Positions 1-7,641 of a stretch of DNA of 11,838 nucleotides are shown here, one piece after another. The position numbers were made by a program, and so were the translations under genes. Numbering within the stretch: position 1 is the first letter of the stretch; each line of letters starts with the position of its first letter. The stretch is from positions 1 through 11,838 of the forward strand of contig RFHZ01000572.1 in assembly GCA_003696125.1 (NCBI GenBank), given 5' to 3'. The notes below the pieces were generated by a model. That model did no database searches, had not been told where the DNA came from, and was given only the letters and a program-made list of their open reading frames with translations. Source of the stretch: Nitrospinota bacterium (GTDB taxonomy: Bacteria > Tectomicrobia > Entotheonellia > J063).

Positions 1-1299
1 CTCAAACTCCTGCCGTTCGATGTGTTCCTTCTTCTTGCGTACGATCTCGCTGATCTGCCGCTGCAGGTCGCGGACCTCTTGGGGCAGGGTCACCTTCTGC
101 AGTCGCACCCGGGAGCCGGCTTCATCCACCACATCGATGGCCTTATCCGGCAGGTAGCGATCCGAGACGTAGCGATCCGAGAGGCGGACCGCCTGCACGA
201 TGGCTTCGTCAGGGATGCGGAGTCCATGATGCGCTTCGTAGCGGTCTTTCAGGCCGCGCAGGATTTCGATGGTCTCCTCCACCGTGGGGGGCTCCACGAT
301 GATCGGCTGGAAGCGTCGCTCCAGGGCGCCATTCTTCTCGATGTACTTGCGGTACTCATCCAGGGTGGTGGCCCCGATACACTGCACCTCTCCCCGGGAA
401 AGGGCCGGCTTCAGCATGTTGGAGGCATCGACCGATCCCTCGGCAGCACCGGCACCGACCAGGGTATGCAGCTCGTCGATGAAGAGGATGACGTTTTCCG
501 ACTGCACGATCTCCTTCATGATCGTCTTCAGACGAGCTTCAAACTGTCCCCGGTATTTGGTCCCGGCCACCAGGGCTCCCAGGTCGAGGGAGATCACCCG
601 CTTATCGTAGAGGACCTCGGGAACGTCTTTATCCACGATGCGCTGGGCCAGGCCTTCCACGATGGCCGTTTTCCCTACCCCCGGCTCTCCGATCAGCACC
701 GGATTGTTCTTGGTGCGGCGGCTCAGGATCTGGATGACCCGTTCGATCTCCTTTTCCCGGCCGATGACCGGGTCGAGCTTGCCCCGGCTTGCCAGTTCGG
801 TCAGATCCCGCCCGAATTCGTCGAGGGCCGGGGTCTTACTCTTCTCCTTGGTCTGGGTGGTCGGCTCCTGCAGGAGGCTCAGGATCTTATCCCGCGTCTC
901 CACCAGCCGCACCCCCATGCTGTTCAGGACCTTAAAGGCCACGCCATCTTTCTCTTTGAGCAGTCCTAACAGGAGATGCTCGGTCCCGATATAGTTGTGG
1001 CCCATCAAGCGAGCTTCCTCCACCGCATACTCTAACACCTTCTTCGCCTTGGGGGTAAAGGGGATCTCCCCCACGATCAGGGTGTTGAGGCTACGGGGAA
1101 GGTTATGCTCCACCTCTTGCCGAAGCTGGTTGATATCCAACCCGAGCTTCTGCAGTACCGTGATGGCAATGCCACCCCCATCTTTAAGGATTCCTAACAG
1201 GATATGTTCGGTTCCAAGATATTCATGATGATACCGCTCCGCCTCTTCGCGAGCTAAAATGATTACCCGTCTGGCTCGTTCGGTAAATCGCTTAAACAT
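1..1299 (-). CDS. clpC: ATP-dependent Clp protease ATP-binding subunit ClpC (N-terminal 433 residues, gene continues past the left edge)
   Basis: Translating the minus strand from ATG 1299 gives an uninterrupted frame to base 1, beginning [11 protein letters not shown], the usual ClpC start. Two Clp N-terminal repeats are visible in about the first 145 residues ([13 protein letters not shown], then [13 protein letters not shown]). The first AAA+ module follows, with Walker A GEPGVGKT near residues 203-210, a Walker B region [17 protein letters not shown] and an arginine-finger-type segment GALERRFQP. The visible part ends in the start of the coiled middle domain ([19 protein letters not shown]). 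ClpC is a hexameric unfoldase that feeds proteins to ClpP in the cytoplasm. The second AAA+ module and C-terminus are outside the window. The start overlaps the lolD stop by 8 bases, and a GGAGGAGGAGG tract just upstream is the ribosome binding site, so translation is probably coupled to lolD. Family assignment is firm; ClpC rather than ClpA or ClpB is inferred from the N-domain and linker. Confidence 0.95.
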   Translation of the reverse strand, partial: MFKRFTERARRVIILAREEAERYHHEYLGTEHILLGILKDGGGIAITVLQKLGLDINQLRQEVEHNLPRSLNTLIVGEIPFTPKAKKVLEYAVEEARLMGHNYIGTEHLLLGLLKEKDGVAFKVLNSMGVRLVETRDKILSLLQEPTTQTKEKSKTPALDEFGRDLTELASRGKLDPVIGREKEIERVIQILSRRTKNNPVLIGEPGVGKTAIVEGLAQRIVDKDVPEVLYDKRVISLDLGALVAGTKYRGQFEARLKTIMKEIVQSENVILFIDELHTLVGAGAAEGSVDASNMLKPALSRGEVQCIGATTLDEYRKYIEKNGALERRFQPIIVEPPTVEETIEILRGLKDRYEAHHGLRIPDEAIVQAVRLSDRYVSDRYLPDKAIDVVDEAGSRVRLQKVTLPQEVRDLQRQISEIVRKKKEHIERQEFE

Positions 1300-2038
1300 C
1301 CTCCTCCTCCCGCTGATAGAGCTTTCCATCAATCAGATGGAAGATACGATCCATTGTGCTGGCAAATTTTTCGTTATGGGTAACGATAATAAAGGTTTGT
1401 CCTTTCTGCACATTTAACTGACGGAGGAGTTCCTGGATAGCCTCGCCGGTTTTCCGATCCAGATTCCCTGTCGGCTCATCCGCCAGCACCAATTCTGGCT
1501 GGTTCATGAGGGCACGGGCCACAGCGACCCGCTGCTGCTCTCCGCCAGACAGCTCCCCTGGGCGGTGATGCAACCGCTTCCCTAAACCCAGCTCCGTCAG
1601 CAGGGCCTCGGCCTGCTCACGGGCCTGTTTCCGTTCTTTGCGACCGATCAAGGCCGGGAGCATCGTATTTTCGAGCGCCGTAAATTCGGGGAGCAGGTGG
1701 TGAAACTGAAAGATGAACCCCACATGGCGATTACGAAACTCGGCCAGTTCCTGATCTCCCAGCCGGAAAACCTCCTTTCCCTGAAAGTATACCATACCCC
1801 GGGTCGGTCTGTCCAAGGCCCCCAGGAGATGGAGCAGGGTACTCTTCCCCACGCCAGAGGCTCCCACGATCCCGACCATTTCTCCCTGGCGGACTTCCAG
1901 ATCGATCCCTTTCAGGACCTGCAGGCGTTCTCCTCCCATGAAGAAGTGCTTCTCTAACTGTTCCACCACCAGAAGACTTTCCTTTCTGTTCCCCTCCTCC
2001 TGTCCGGTCTGGGCTGGACTCCTCGCCAGGTTATTCAT
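1292..2038 (-). CDS. lolD: LolD-type ABC transporter ATPase (lipoprotein release)
   Basis: ATP-binding subunit of an ABC transporter of the LolD/MacB class, expected to power release of lipoproteins from the inner membrane together with the permease encoded just upstream. Numbered from ATG 2038 (248 residues): Walker [10 protein letters not shown] at 59-67, Q-loop in [10 protein letters not shown] near 111, signature LSGGEQQR at 163-170, Walker B plus D-loop [10 protein letters not shown] ending at 194, and switch histidine in IIVTHNEKF near 221. The frame opens at TTG 2053, but ATG 2038 is preferred: a GAGG tract sits nine bases before it, and it overlaps the permease stop by 8 bases, mirroring the lolD-clpC junction. 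About 20 residues precede the usual family start ([11 protein letters not shown]), so a later non-ATG start is possible. The H-x-L-x-P sequence after the Q-loop and the intact catalytic motifs support LolD. The neighbouring permease makes the assignment stronger than sequence alone. Confidence 0.9.
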   Translation of the reverse strand: MNNLARSPAQTGQEEGNRKESLLVVEQLEKHFFMGGERLQVLKGIDLEVRQGEMVGIVGASGVGKSTLLHLLGALDRPTRGMVYFQGKEVFRLGDQELAEFRNRHVGFIFQFHHLLPEFTALENTMLPALIGRKERKQAREQAEALLTELGLGKRLHHRPGELSGGEQQRVAVARALMNQPELVLADEPTGNLDRKTGEAIQELLRQLNVQKGQTFIIVTHNEKFASTMDRIFHLIDGKLYQREEEDV

Positions 2039-3251
2039 AGCGTAAGACCTCAACCGGATTGAGTCGAGAGGCGTTCCAGGCCGGGTACAGGGTGGCCAGA
2101 AAACTGATCAGGATGGCGGCCAGCGAGACCAGCAGGAAATCGAGTCCCTGCATGTTTACGGGGAGCCTGTCCAGGTAGTAGACATCGCTGGGGAGCTTGA
2201 TGAACTGGTATTTCTCCAGCAGGCGGCAGACCAGATATCCTCCCCCTATCCCGAGCAGGGTCCCGGTGACACCGATGATCAGCCCTTCTGCCATAAAGAT
2301 CTTCATGATGCTTTGCCGCGTCGCACCCATCGATTTGAGAATGGCGATGTCCCGGTTCTTCTCCATGACCATCATGATCAGGGTACTGACGATATTAAAC
2401 GCGGCGACCAGCACAATCAAGACCAGAATGATGAACATGGTGATCTTTTCCAGCTTGAGGGCGGAGAAGAGGTTGCGGTTCATCTCCATCCAGTCCCGCG
2501 TCCAGTACGGGTAGCCGAGCCGGGCTTCGATGGCCCGGGCCACCTCGCGGGCCCGGTAGATGTCGTCGATCTTCACCTCGAGTCCGGTGACCCGGTCGCC
2601 GAGCCGGAAGAACTTTTGCGCCTCGCTCAGCGCGATATAGGCCAGGTTGTAGTCGTATTCAAACATGCCGGTATCAAAGATCCCTGCCACCCGGAACTTC
2701 TTCATGTGGGGGACCATGCCCACCGGGGTGGAGCGACCCAGAGGAGAGACCACGGTGATCTCCTGGCCGATAAAGGCCTGCAGCACCTTGGCCAGCTCTT
2801 TCCCCAGCAGAATCCCCGGCTTTTCTCCCTCCAGCCGGTCCAGGGAGCCGGCACGCAGGTTGCGGACCAGATCGGTCACCTTCCCCTCTTGCTGCGGGTC
2901 TATGCCGCGGATGACCACGCCGGAGACGTTACTCTCCGAGGTGAGCATCACCTGGCTATAGATGAAGGGGGTGACCGCAACCACGTGCGGGACCTGCTCG
3001 ACCTGTTTCTGCACCTCCTGGTACCGGGCCATCCCCTTGTTGCCGTGTTCTAAGACCACCACATGGGAATTGGTGCCCAGGATCTTTCCCCGGAGATCCT
3101 TCTCAAAGCCGCTCATGACCGCCAGCACGATGATCAGGGTCATCACCCCCACCGTTACCCCCCCGATGGAAATCCAGGTGATGAGCGAAATAAACATCTG
3201 CTTCCGCTTGGATTGGAGGTAACGGAGGCTGATCTCCAGTTCGTAGGGCAT
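2031..3251 (-). CDS. lolC: LolC/LolE family lipoprotein-releasing ABC permease
   Basis: A 406-residue membrane protein of the LolC/LolE/MacB permease family, which with LolD extracts outer-membrane lipoproteins from the inner membrane and passes them to a periplasmic carrier. The N-terminus MPYELEISLRYLQSKRKQ is typical of the family. One membrane helix lies near residues 19-48, then comes a large periplasmic domain (about 50-265), then three helices near 268-298, 316-345 and 372-394. The conserved MEKNRDIAILKSMGATRQSIMKIF segment between helices 2 and 3 contacts the ATPase. The end [18 protein letters not shown] is also typical. Only one such permease is present beside lolD, so the complex may be a homodimer as in bacteria with a single LolC/E-type subunit; a second copy elsewhere cannot be excluded. 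The ribosome binding site is weak (GGGATAGGG close to the ATG). The gene has its own promoter at 3321-3349, overlaps lolD by 8 bases, and heads the lolC-lolD-clpC operon. Confidence 0.92.
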   Translation of the reverse strand: MPYELEISLRYLQSKRKQMFISLITWISIGGVTVGVMTLIIVLAVMSGFEKDLRGKILGTNSHVVVLEHGNKGMARYQEVQKQVEQVPHVVAVTPFIYSQVMLTSESNVSGVVIRGIDPQQEGKVTDLVRNLRAGSLDRLEGEKPGILLGKELAKVLQAFIGQEITVVSPLGRSTPVGMVPHMKKFRVAGIFDTGMFEYDYNLAYIALSEAQKFFRLGDRVTGLEVKIDDIYRAREVARAIEARLGYPYWTRDWMEMNRNLFSALKLEKITMFIILVLIVLVAAFNIVSTLIMMVMEKNRDIAILKSMGATRQSIMKIFMAEGLIIGVTGTLLGIGGGYLVCRLLEKYQFIKLPSDVYYLDRLPVNMQGLDFLLVSLAAILISFLATLYPAWNASRLNPVEVLRYE

Positions 3252-3279
3252 ACCCTATCCCATGTCTCACAACGATTTC

Positions 3280-3293
3280 ATTTTTCGAAAAAT
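3280..3293. repeat. perfect 14-base AT-rich palindrome in the lolC leader
   Basis: ATTTTTCGAAAAAT reads the same on both strands. It lies downstream of the lolC promoter and upstream of the start codon, so it would be in the transcribed leader. It could be an operator half-site pair or a small RNA hairpin; nothing in the sequence decides, and short AT-rich palindromes also arise by chance. Confidence 0.35.
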
Positions 3294-3320
3294 AGGGGAT
3301 TATCCTTAAAGCTCGGTATC

Positions 3321-3349
3321 AGTATAATTCATCTTGCAGTCCTCGTCAA
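3321..3349 (-). promoter_or_regulatory. sigma-70-type promoter of lolC-lolD-clpC
   Basis: On the minus strand TTGACG (3349-3344) and TATACT (3326-3321) are separated by exactly 17 bases; each hexamer matches the consensus at 5 of 6 positions. Transcription would start near 3314, giving a leader of about 63 bases before the lolC ATG. It lies in the 146-base gap downstream of prfB, so the lol-clp genes can be transcribed independently of prfB. Confidence 0.75.
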
Positions 3350-3354
3350 GCAGG

Positions 3355-3385
3355 TTTTACCGCCGAGAGATTTCTCTGTGTCGGC
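3355..3385. repeat. degenerate cagag-type imperfect hairpin downstream of prfB
   Basis: The stretch starting ttttaccgccgagaga and ending ctctgtgtcggc begins like the repeat at 4541 (ttttaccgcagagag). It can fold as GCCGA plus GAGA pairing with TCTC plus TCGGC, with a TGTG bulge. It lies 12 bases beyond the prfB stop and could act as a weak hairpin at the prfB mRNA end. No T-run follows on the minus strand, so I do not call it a terminator. Confidence 0.35.
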
Positions 3386-3397
3386 TATTCCGCTCTC

Positions 3398-4508
3398 CTA
3401 AGACCGCTTTTGTGCCCGCTGGAGGAGGAGGTAGGCCTCGATGAAGGGATCGATGTCCCCATCGAGCACCGCCTGGACGTTGCCGATCTCTTTGTCCGTG
3501 CGGTGATCCTTGACCAGCTGGTAGGGATGGAGGATGTAGGAGCGGATCTGGCTGCCCCACCCGATCTCTTTTTTCCCGCTGTGTAGCTCTTCCAGCTTCT
3601 CCTCCTGCTTGCGCTTCTCTAAGGCATAGAGGCGGGAGCGGAGGATCTTCATGGCCGCGGCTTTGTTCTTGTGCTGGGAGCGCTCGTTCTGGCACTGGAC
3701 CACGATGCCGGTGGGGAGGTGGGTGATACGCACGGCCGAGTCGGTCACATTGACATGCTGTCCCCCGGCCCCACTCGCCCGGAAGGTGTCGATGCGCAGG
3801 TCGGCTTCATTGATCTCCACCTGGATGGTATCGTCCAGTTCGGGAGAGACAAACACAGAGGCAAAGGAGGTGTGTCGCCGGTTGCTGGCATCAAAGGGGG
3901 AGATACGGACCAGGCGATGCACGCCGGTCTCGGCTTTGAGATAGCCGTAGGCGTACTTCCCCTTGATGAGCACGGTTACACTCTTGATGCCCGCCTCTTC
4001 TCCGGCCTGGAAATCGAGCACCTCGCTTGTGTACCCCCGGCGCTCTGCCCAGCGGAGATACATGCGCAGCAGCATCTCGGCCCAATCCTGGGATTCGGTT
4101 CCCCCGGCTCCCGGGTGGATGGAGAGGATGGCGTTACTCTGATCGTTCTCCCCGCTGAGCATGGTCTGCAGCTCCTGCCGGGCAAGCTGCTCTTCCAGCT
4201 CCTGCACCGCTGCTTCCAGCTCCGGTAAGACCGAGGTGTCCTCCTCCTCTTCGGCCAGGGACAGCAGGAGGCGTGCCTCTTCCAGGCTCTCCTGCAGCTT
4301 CTGCCAGCGGGTGATCTCCTCCTGTAAGGTGGCCCGTCGCTTCAAGACCTCCTGGGCGTCCTTGCCCCGCTGCCAGAAATCCTCCTGCAGCATCTCCTGT
4401 TCCAGACGGGCCTTCTCTTCTTCTTTTGCCGCCAAGTCAAAGATATCCCCGCAGGTAGAGGAAGCGTTCAGACAGGTCGTTTATCCGCTGTTTCAGGTCG
4501 TCGAACAT
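3398..4508 (-). CDS. prfB: Peptide chain release factor 2, expressed through a +1 programmed ribosomal frameshift
   Basis: RF2 releases finished peptides at UGA and UAA stops on the ribosome. The gene starts at ATG 4508 ([16 protein letters not shown]), with AAGGGGGATC as ribosome binding site. Zero frame ends after 23 codons at TGA 4439-4437; skipping one base there continues in the +1 frame as L-D-L-A-A-K and on to the TAG at 3400-3398. The product is 369 residues, close to the 365 of E. coli RF2. Numbered in the full protein, the stop-codon recognition tripeptide SPF is at about 203-205 and the catalytic GGQ at about 248-250, within two residues of their E. coli positions. The coiled-coil N-terminal domain, [12 protein letters not shown] segment and C-terminal helix are intact. 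A naive call would start at TTG 4435 and lose 24 residues. prfB follows the HNH gene by 166 bases and precedes the lol operon. Confidence 0.96.
4436..4451 (-). promoter_or_regulatory. prfB autoregulatory frameshift site
   Basis: The minus-strand sequence CGGGGATATCTTTGAC closely matches the known prfB slippery site: an internal Shine-Dalgarno-like GGGG, three bases before a CTT codon, followed by TGA and then C, the context most prone to slow termination. In the known mechanism scarce RF2 lets the ribosome pause at TGA and slip by one base on CTT, so RF2 controls its own synthesis. All elements and their spacing are visible here. Confidence 0.95.
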
Positions 4509-4539
4509 AACCGATCCCCCTTCATACGTATTCGCATGC

Positions 4540-4567
4540 ATTTTACCGCAGAGAGCGCCGAGGTCAC
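4540..4567 (-). promoter_or_regulatory. possible prfB promoter inside the inverted repeat
   Basis: On the minus strand GTGACC (4 of 6 to the -35 consensus) is followed after 16 bases by TAAAAT (5 of 6 to -10), about 25 bases ahead of the prfB start. The -35 and most of the spacer lie inside the left arm of the inverted repeat at 4541-4632. The match is moderate; prfB may instead be read through from the HNH promoter. Confidence 0.35.
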
Positions 4568-4632
4568 AGAGGATATTGCTCGAAAAAACGCTGTTCCTCT
4601 CTGCCTTCTCTGCGAACTCTGCGCTGAATTTA
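4541..4632. repeat. imperfect inverted repeat of the accgcagag family
   Basis: The left arm (4541-4573, starting ttttaccgcagagag and ending cacagagga) and the reverse complement of the right arm (4595-4632, starting taaattcagcgcagag and ending gcagagagga) share the same cagag-rich pattern, so the 92-base stretch can fold back around a loop of about 21 bases. It fills most of the 166-base gap between the HNH gene and prfB. It looks like one copy of a dispersed intergenic palindromic repeat. Related fragments occur at 3355 and 11573. No transposase is nearby. Confidence 0.6.
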
Positions 4633-4674
4633 ACCTGGTCGAGAAACGTTCAGGAGCAGTGCCTTGAGAGCGGA

Positions 4675-5202
4675 TCACTGATCTCCCAGATACTTGGTCC
4701 ACTCGGCGAGAAAGCGCGTGGAGAGTGGTGCCGGCTTGAGCAGCGGAAAGCGTGGCTTTCGCGGCTGGCGCAGCAGGCGCAGGTCGGTCTCCTCCAGGGG
4801 ACGATCCCCCTTACGCCGGTTACAGACCTTACAGGCCACCACCACATTCTCCCAGCAGGTCTTTCCCCCTTTAGAGCGGGGAATGATGTGATCGATGGTC
4901 AGTTCAAAGCCGTTGCTCCCCTTGACTCCACAGTACTGGCAGGTGAAGTTGTCCCGGAGAAAGACGTTCTTCTTGCTAAAGGTTATTCCCCTTCCTACAG
5001 GACGCCGGATATACATCCGCAGGCGGATAACGGTTGGGAGCGGGAGGACCAGGGAAGGGGAATGGAGGAGTTGCCCACTTTTTTCTACAATCTCGGCTTT
5101 CTCCTGGAGGATGAGGATGATCGCTCTTTTGGCGTTGCAGAAATGGAGCGGTTCATAGGTGTAGTTTAAAACGAGTACATTGGACCACTGCTGCTGTCTC
5201 AT
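4675..5202 (-). CDS. HNH endonuclease family protein
   Basis: A 175-residue protein of the small stand-alone HNH family common in bacteria (start MRQQQWSNVLVLNYTYEPL, resembling the family's VLVLN-x-x-YEPL opening). The HNH module spans about residues 86-134: zinc-binding CQYC at 88-91, the catalytic DH pair at 104-105 in TIDHIIPRSKGG, an Asn at 119, and the second zinc pair CKVC at 124-127 followed by NRRKGDR. Such proteins are predicted metal-dependent DNA nicking or cleaving enzymes; the biological substrate of this family is not well established. There is no restriction-modification partner, intron or phage gene nearby, so a housekeeping role is more likely than a selfish one. The ATG at 5202 has AGGAGG two bases upstream, an unusually short spacing. 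The gene has a perfect consensus promoter at 5290-5318 and is divergent from the J-protein gene. Confidence 0.85.
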   Translation of the reverse strand: MRQQQWSNVLVLNYTYEPLHFCNAKRAIILILQEKAEIVEKSGQLLHSPSLVLPLPTVIRLRMYIRRPVGRGITFSKKNVFLRDNFTCQYCGVKGSNGFELTIDHIIPRSKGGKTCWENVVVACKVCNRRKGDRPLEETDLRLLRQPRKPRFPLLKPAPLSTRFLAEWTKYLGDQ

Positions 5203-5289
5203 ACCCTCCTGCCCAACTCCTTGTCTGTGGCTCCTTTCTCTTTCCGGCAGCCGGCCTTCTTCGGGCAGCTTGCGCTCTTTACTGTCTCA

Positions 5290-5318
5290 ATTATATAGAG
5301 CGGGGTGCGTCTTGTCAA
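5290..5318 (-). promoter_or_regulatory. perfect-consensus sigma-70 promoter of the HNH gene
   Basis: On the minus strand TTGACA (5318-5313) and TATAAT (5295-5290) are separated by exactly 17 bases: a 12 of 12 match to the housekeeping consensus. The start of transcription would be near 5283, giving a leader of about 80 bases. Such a strong promoter is notable for a nuclease gene and could also supply prfB by read-through. Confidence 0.85.
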
Positions 5319-5348
5319 TTCCCTGCCCGAGGGAAATCTATTGACAAG
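5311..5348. promoter_or_regulatory. inverted repeat joining the two divergent -35 boxes
   Basis: CTTGTCAAT (5311-5319) and ATTGACAAG (5340-5348) are perfect 9-base inverted repeats, each containing one -35 box. Between them lies a second, slightly off-centre dyad, TTCCC-n7-GGGAA (5319-5335). Part of the symmetry comes simply from two similar promoters facing apart, but the matching flanking bases and the inner dyad make this a candidate binding site for a regulator controlling both genes. Confidence 0.45.
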
Positions 5349-5369
5349 CCGGTGAAGATTCTTTACCAT
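5341..5369 (+). promoter_or_regulatory. sigma-70-type promoter of the J-protein gene
   Basis: TTGACA (5341-5346, 6 of 6) and TACCAT (5364-5369, 4 of 6) with a 17-base spacer; the leader to the ATG at 5418 is about 40 bases. No CIRCE element was seen, so this does not look like an HrcA-controlled heat-shock promoter. Confidence 0.65.
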
Positions 5370-5417
5370 AGACAATAAACGGGGAGCAATCACGGCGCAG
5401 GCGGAGGGTGCAGACCT

Positions 5418-6260
5418 ATGGCCAGAGGATTTTACACGGAGCAGAAGGATTATTATGCCGTTCTGGGAGTCCGTCCAGGGGCAACGGCCGAGGAGATCAA
5501 GAAGGCCTACCGGCGTCTGGCCCTGCAGTATCATCCTGACCGGAACCCGGGAGACCGCCGGGCAGAGGAGAAGTTTAAGGCGATCAGCGAGGCGTACGCC
5601 GTGCTGATGGACCCGCGCAAGCGGGCAGAGTACGACCGCATGCGCGCGACAGGGTTTCAGACCCAGACCGGACCTGGTTTTCACTATTCCCCGGAGGAGA
5701 TCTTCCAGGAGTTCTTCCGCAATCCGGATCTCAGCCGCCTCTTTCAGGAGCTGAGTCGCGAGTTCCGCTCGGCCGGGTTGCGCTTTGATGAGGACCTCTT
5801 CTCGCGCCTCTTCGGGGGTGGACAGGGGGCGATCTTCTGGGGAGGCATCATCTTCGGTCCTGGTGGTACCCGCACCTTCTCCTCCCGTTCCCGCTGGTCA
5901 GAGGTCGAAACTCCCCCCTCCCGGAGCATGGAGAAACCACGGGGGATACTGGCCACCATTGGACGCGGTATCCAGCGTTTCCTGCGAGAAACCCTCCTGG
6001 AAAAGGGGCAGGACCTCTCCCCGGTCAGCTCGAAGACGGGGGGACAGGACCTCCACTTCCGCCTGACCCTTACCCCGGAGGAGGCGGCCAGAGGGGGGAA
6101 GAAGAAGATCAGCTTCTGGCGGGAAAAGCGACGCGAACAGCTCATCGTCACCATCCCCCCCGGGGTGAAAGCGGGCACCCGGCTCCGCTTGAGAGGAAAG
6201 GGGCGAACCGTTCCGGGTTCCCCGCCGGGCGATCTCTTCCTGCATATCGCCATCTCCTGA
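5418..6260 (+). CDS. Compact J-domain co-chaperone (DnaJ/CbpA-like, single C-terminal domain)
   Basis: A 280-residue J-protein expected to stimulate the ATPase of an Hsp70 (DnaK) in the cytoplasm. The J domain covers about residues 11-73 (DYYAVLGV, helix [16 protein letters not shown] with HPD at 39-41, then [15 protein letters not shown]). A linker of about 130 residues has phenylalanine- and glycine-containing stretches ([18 protein letters not shown] near 133-150). The cysteine-rich zinc-finger domain of true DnaJ is absent. Residues 208-280 form one substrate-binding domain typical of this family ([16 protein letters not shown], then [19 protein letters not shown], then [10 protein letters not shown]). 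The protein stops there, without the second C-terminal domain and dimerisation tail of CbpA, so it is a short variant rather than an obvious truncation: no frame remnant was noted in the 67 bases beyond. GGAGGG nine bases before the ATG fixes the start. It converges with the aminotransferase gene. Confidence 0.88.
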   Translation: MARGFYTEQKDYYAVLGVRPGATAEEIKKAYRRLALQYHPDRNPGDRRAEEKFKAISEAYAVLMDPRKRAEYDRMRATGFQTQTGPGFHYSPEEIFQEFFRNPDLSRLFQELSREFRSAGLRFDEDLFSRLFGGGQGAIFWGGIIFGPGGTRTFSSRSRWSEVETPPSRSMEKPRGILATIGRGIQRFLRETLLEKGQDLSPVSSKTGGQDLHFRLTLTPEEAARGGKKKISFWREKRREQLIVTIPPGVKAGTRLRLRGKGRTVPGSPPGDLFLHIAIS

Positions 6261-6327
6261 CTCTCCTTCCCCCTGTTTCCGGCCTTTACATCACGGGATA
6301 TCGATATCGGAAGCCTCCGCAAGAGGG

Positions 6328-7503
6328 TCAAGGGGTCTGGGGGAGCTTATGGGGAAGGGCTTCCAACCGTTTCCGCGCTGCCTGCAGGGTCTCCAGTTTC
6401 TTGGGAAAGGCGAAGCGGATCTTGGTCCGTCCCAGTTCCTGGTGGTGATAGAAGCTGCTTCCGGGTACCGTGGCCACCCCGATCTCCCTGACCAGGTACA
6501 TGGCGAATTCGACATCATCGGAGAACCCGAAGGGGGCGATATCGGTCATGATGTAGTAGGCGCCCTGCGGGGTATAGGTGATGAAGCCGGCCTGCTGGAG
6601 TCCCTGCAACAGGAGATCGCGTCGCTCCTGGTACTCCTGTGCCAGTCGGGTATAAAACTCCTCACCCAGTTGCAGGGCCAGGGCACCGGCTTCCTGTAGC
6701 GGAGCGGCCGCCCCGACCGTAACAAAGTCGTGTACCTTCCGTATCCCGCTGGTGAGGGGAGCGGGGGCAACGATATAGCCGATCCGCCAGCCGGTGACGC
6801 TATAGGTCTTGCTCAACCCGTTGATGGTGACCGTCCGTTCTTCCATGCCCGGGATGGTGGCCATGGGGATATGGGTATGTCCGTCATAGATGATATGCTC
6901 GTAGATTTCGTCCGTGATGACGAGCACATCCCACTGCTGGCAGAGGCGAGCGATATACTCCAGCTCTTCCCGGCGAAAGACTTTCCCGGTGGGGTTATGC
7001 GGGGTATTCAGGATCAGGGCCCGCGTCCGGTCATTGAAGGCCTGGGCCAGCTCTTTTTCGTCGAAATCCCAGTGGAGAGGTCGCAGGGGGATAAAACGGG
7101 GGGTGGCGCCGGTGAGGATGGCGTCCGGACCGTAATTTTCATAGAAGGGCTCAAAGACGATCACCTCTTCTCCCGGATTGACCAGGGCCATGATGGCGGT
7201 GAACATGGCCTCTGTCGCCCCACAGGTCACGGTGATTTCCGTCTCAGGATCGATGGACAGGCCGTAGAAGCGCTGCATCTTGGCCGCAATCGCCTGGCGG
7301 ATGGAGGGGGAACCCCAGGTGATGGCGTACTGGTTGATGTCCGCATCGATGGCCTGCTTGGCCGCCTCTTTGATCACCGCCGGGGCAGGGAAATCGGGGA
7401 AACCCTGGGCCAGGTTGATCCCATTATACTGCAAGCAGACACGGGTCATGTCGCGGATGATCGATTCGGTAAACTGCTGGGCTTTATCGGAAACTCGCAT
7501 CAT
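6328..7503 (-). CDS. PLP-dependent class I/II aminotransferase
   Basis: A 391-residue fold-type I aminotransferase, expected to be a cytoplasmic homodimer moving amino groups between amino acids and 2-oxo acids. Visible landmarks: GATEAM near 95-100 (cofactor phosphate region), NTPHNPTGK at 166-174, TDEIYEH at 197-203 with the pyridoxal-nitrogen Asp198 and Tyr201, SKTYSVTGWRIGY at 231-243 with Schiff-base Lys232, and the substrate carboxylate Arg363 in KIRFAF. The start region INLAQGFPDFPAP and GSSFYHHQELGRTKIRF resemble the YbdL/kynurenine aminotransferase-like branch (methionine or aromatic substrates) rather than classical AspC, but the substrate cannot be fixed from sequence. Two tandem ATGs (7503 and 7500) are possible; GAGG eight bases before 7503 favours the first. 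No biosynthetic neighbours indicate a pathway. A likely promoter is at 7601-7629. Confidence 0.9.
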   Translation of the reverse strand: MMRVSDKAQQFTESIIRDMTRVCLQYNGINLAQGFPDFPAPAVIKEAAKQAIDADINQYAITWGSPSIRQAIAAKMQRFYGLSIDPETEITVTCGATEAMFTAIMALVNPGEEVIVFEPFYENYGPDAILTGATPRFIPLRPLHWDFDEKELAQAFNDRTRALILNTPHNPTGKVFRREELEYIARLCQQWDVLVITDEIYEHIIYDGHTHIPMATIPGMEERTVTINGLSKTYSVTGWRIGYIVAPAPLTSGIRKVHDFVTVGAAAPLQEAGALALQLGEEFYTRLAQEYQERRDLLLQGLQQAGFITYTPQGAYYIMTDIAPFGFSDDVEFAMYLVREIGVATVPGSSFYHHQELGRTKIRFAFPKKLETLQAARKRLEALPHKLPQTP

Positions 7504-7600
7504 GCCTTATCCCTCTCTCAATCGACTCCCTGATTAGCGGCCGGGGAATTAGATCACCCGGTGCAACTGCCTGCTCCTCCCGGGAAAAACGATAGCCTTT

Positions 7601-7629
7601 TCTATACCATCTCTTCCCCGAATATGCAA
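7601..7629 (-). promoter_or_regulatory. possible promoter of the aminotransferase gene
   Basis: On the minus strand TTGCAT (7629-7624) and TATAGA (7606-7601) are spaced by 17 bases, about 98 bases ahead of the start codon. The hexamers match moderately (3 and 4 of 6), so this is tentative; it is the best candidate in the 276-base gap on this strand. Confidence 0.4.
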
Positions 7630-7641
7630 CCTCCATTCCGG

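Noticed and set aside
22-969. Long open frame (315 codons) on the plus strand opposite clpC
   Set aside because: The opposite strand gives an unmistakable ClpC; the plus-strand product is a low-complexity mirror with no recognisable domain.
3398-4435. prfB starting at TTG 4435
   Set aside because: The frameshift site and the 23-codon leader matching known prfB starts lie directly upstream.
6261-6327. Bidirectional terminator between the J-protein and aminotransferase genes
   Set aside because: The gap has a gatatcgatatc dyad and a loose ttccg/cggaa pair but no GC-rich stem with a T-run on either strand.
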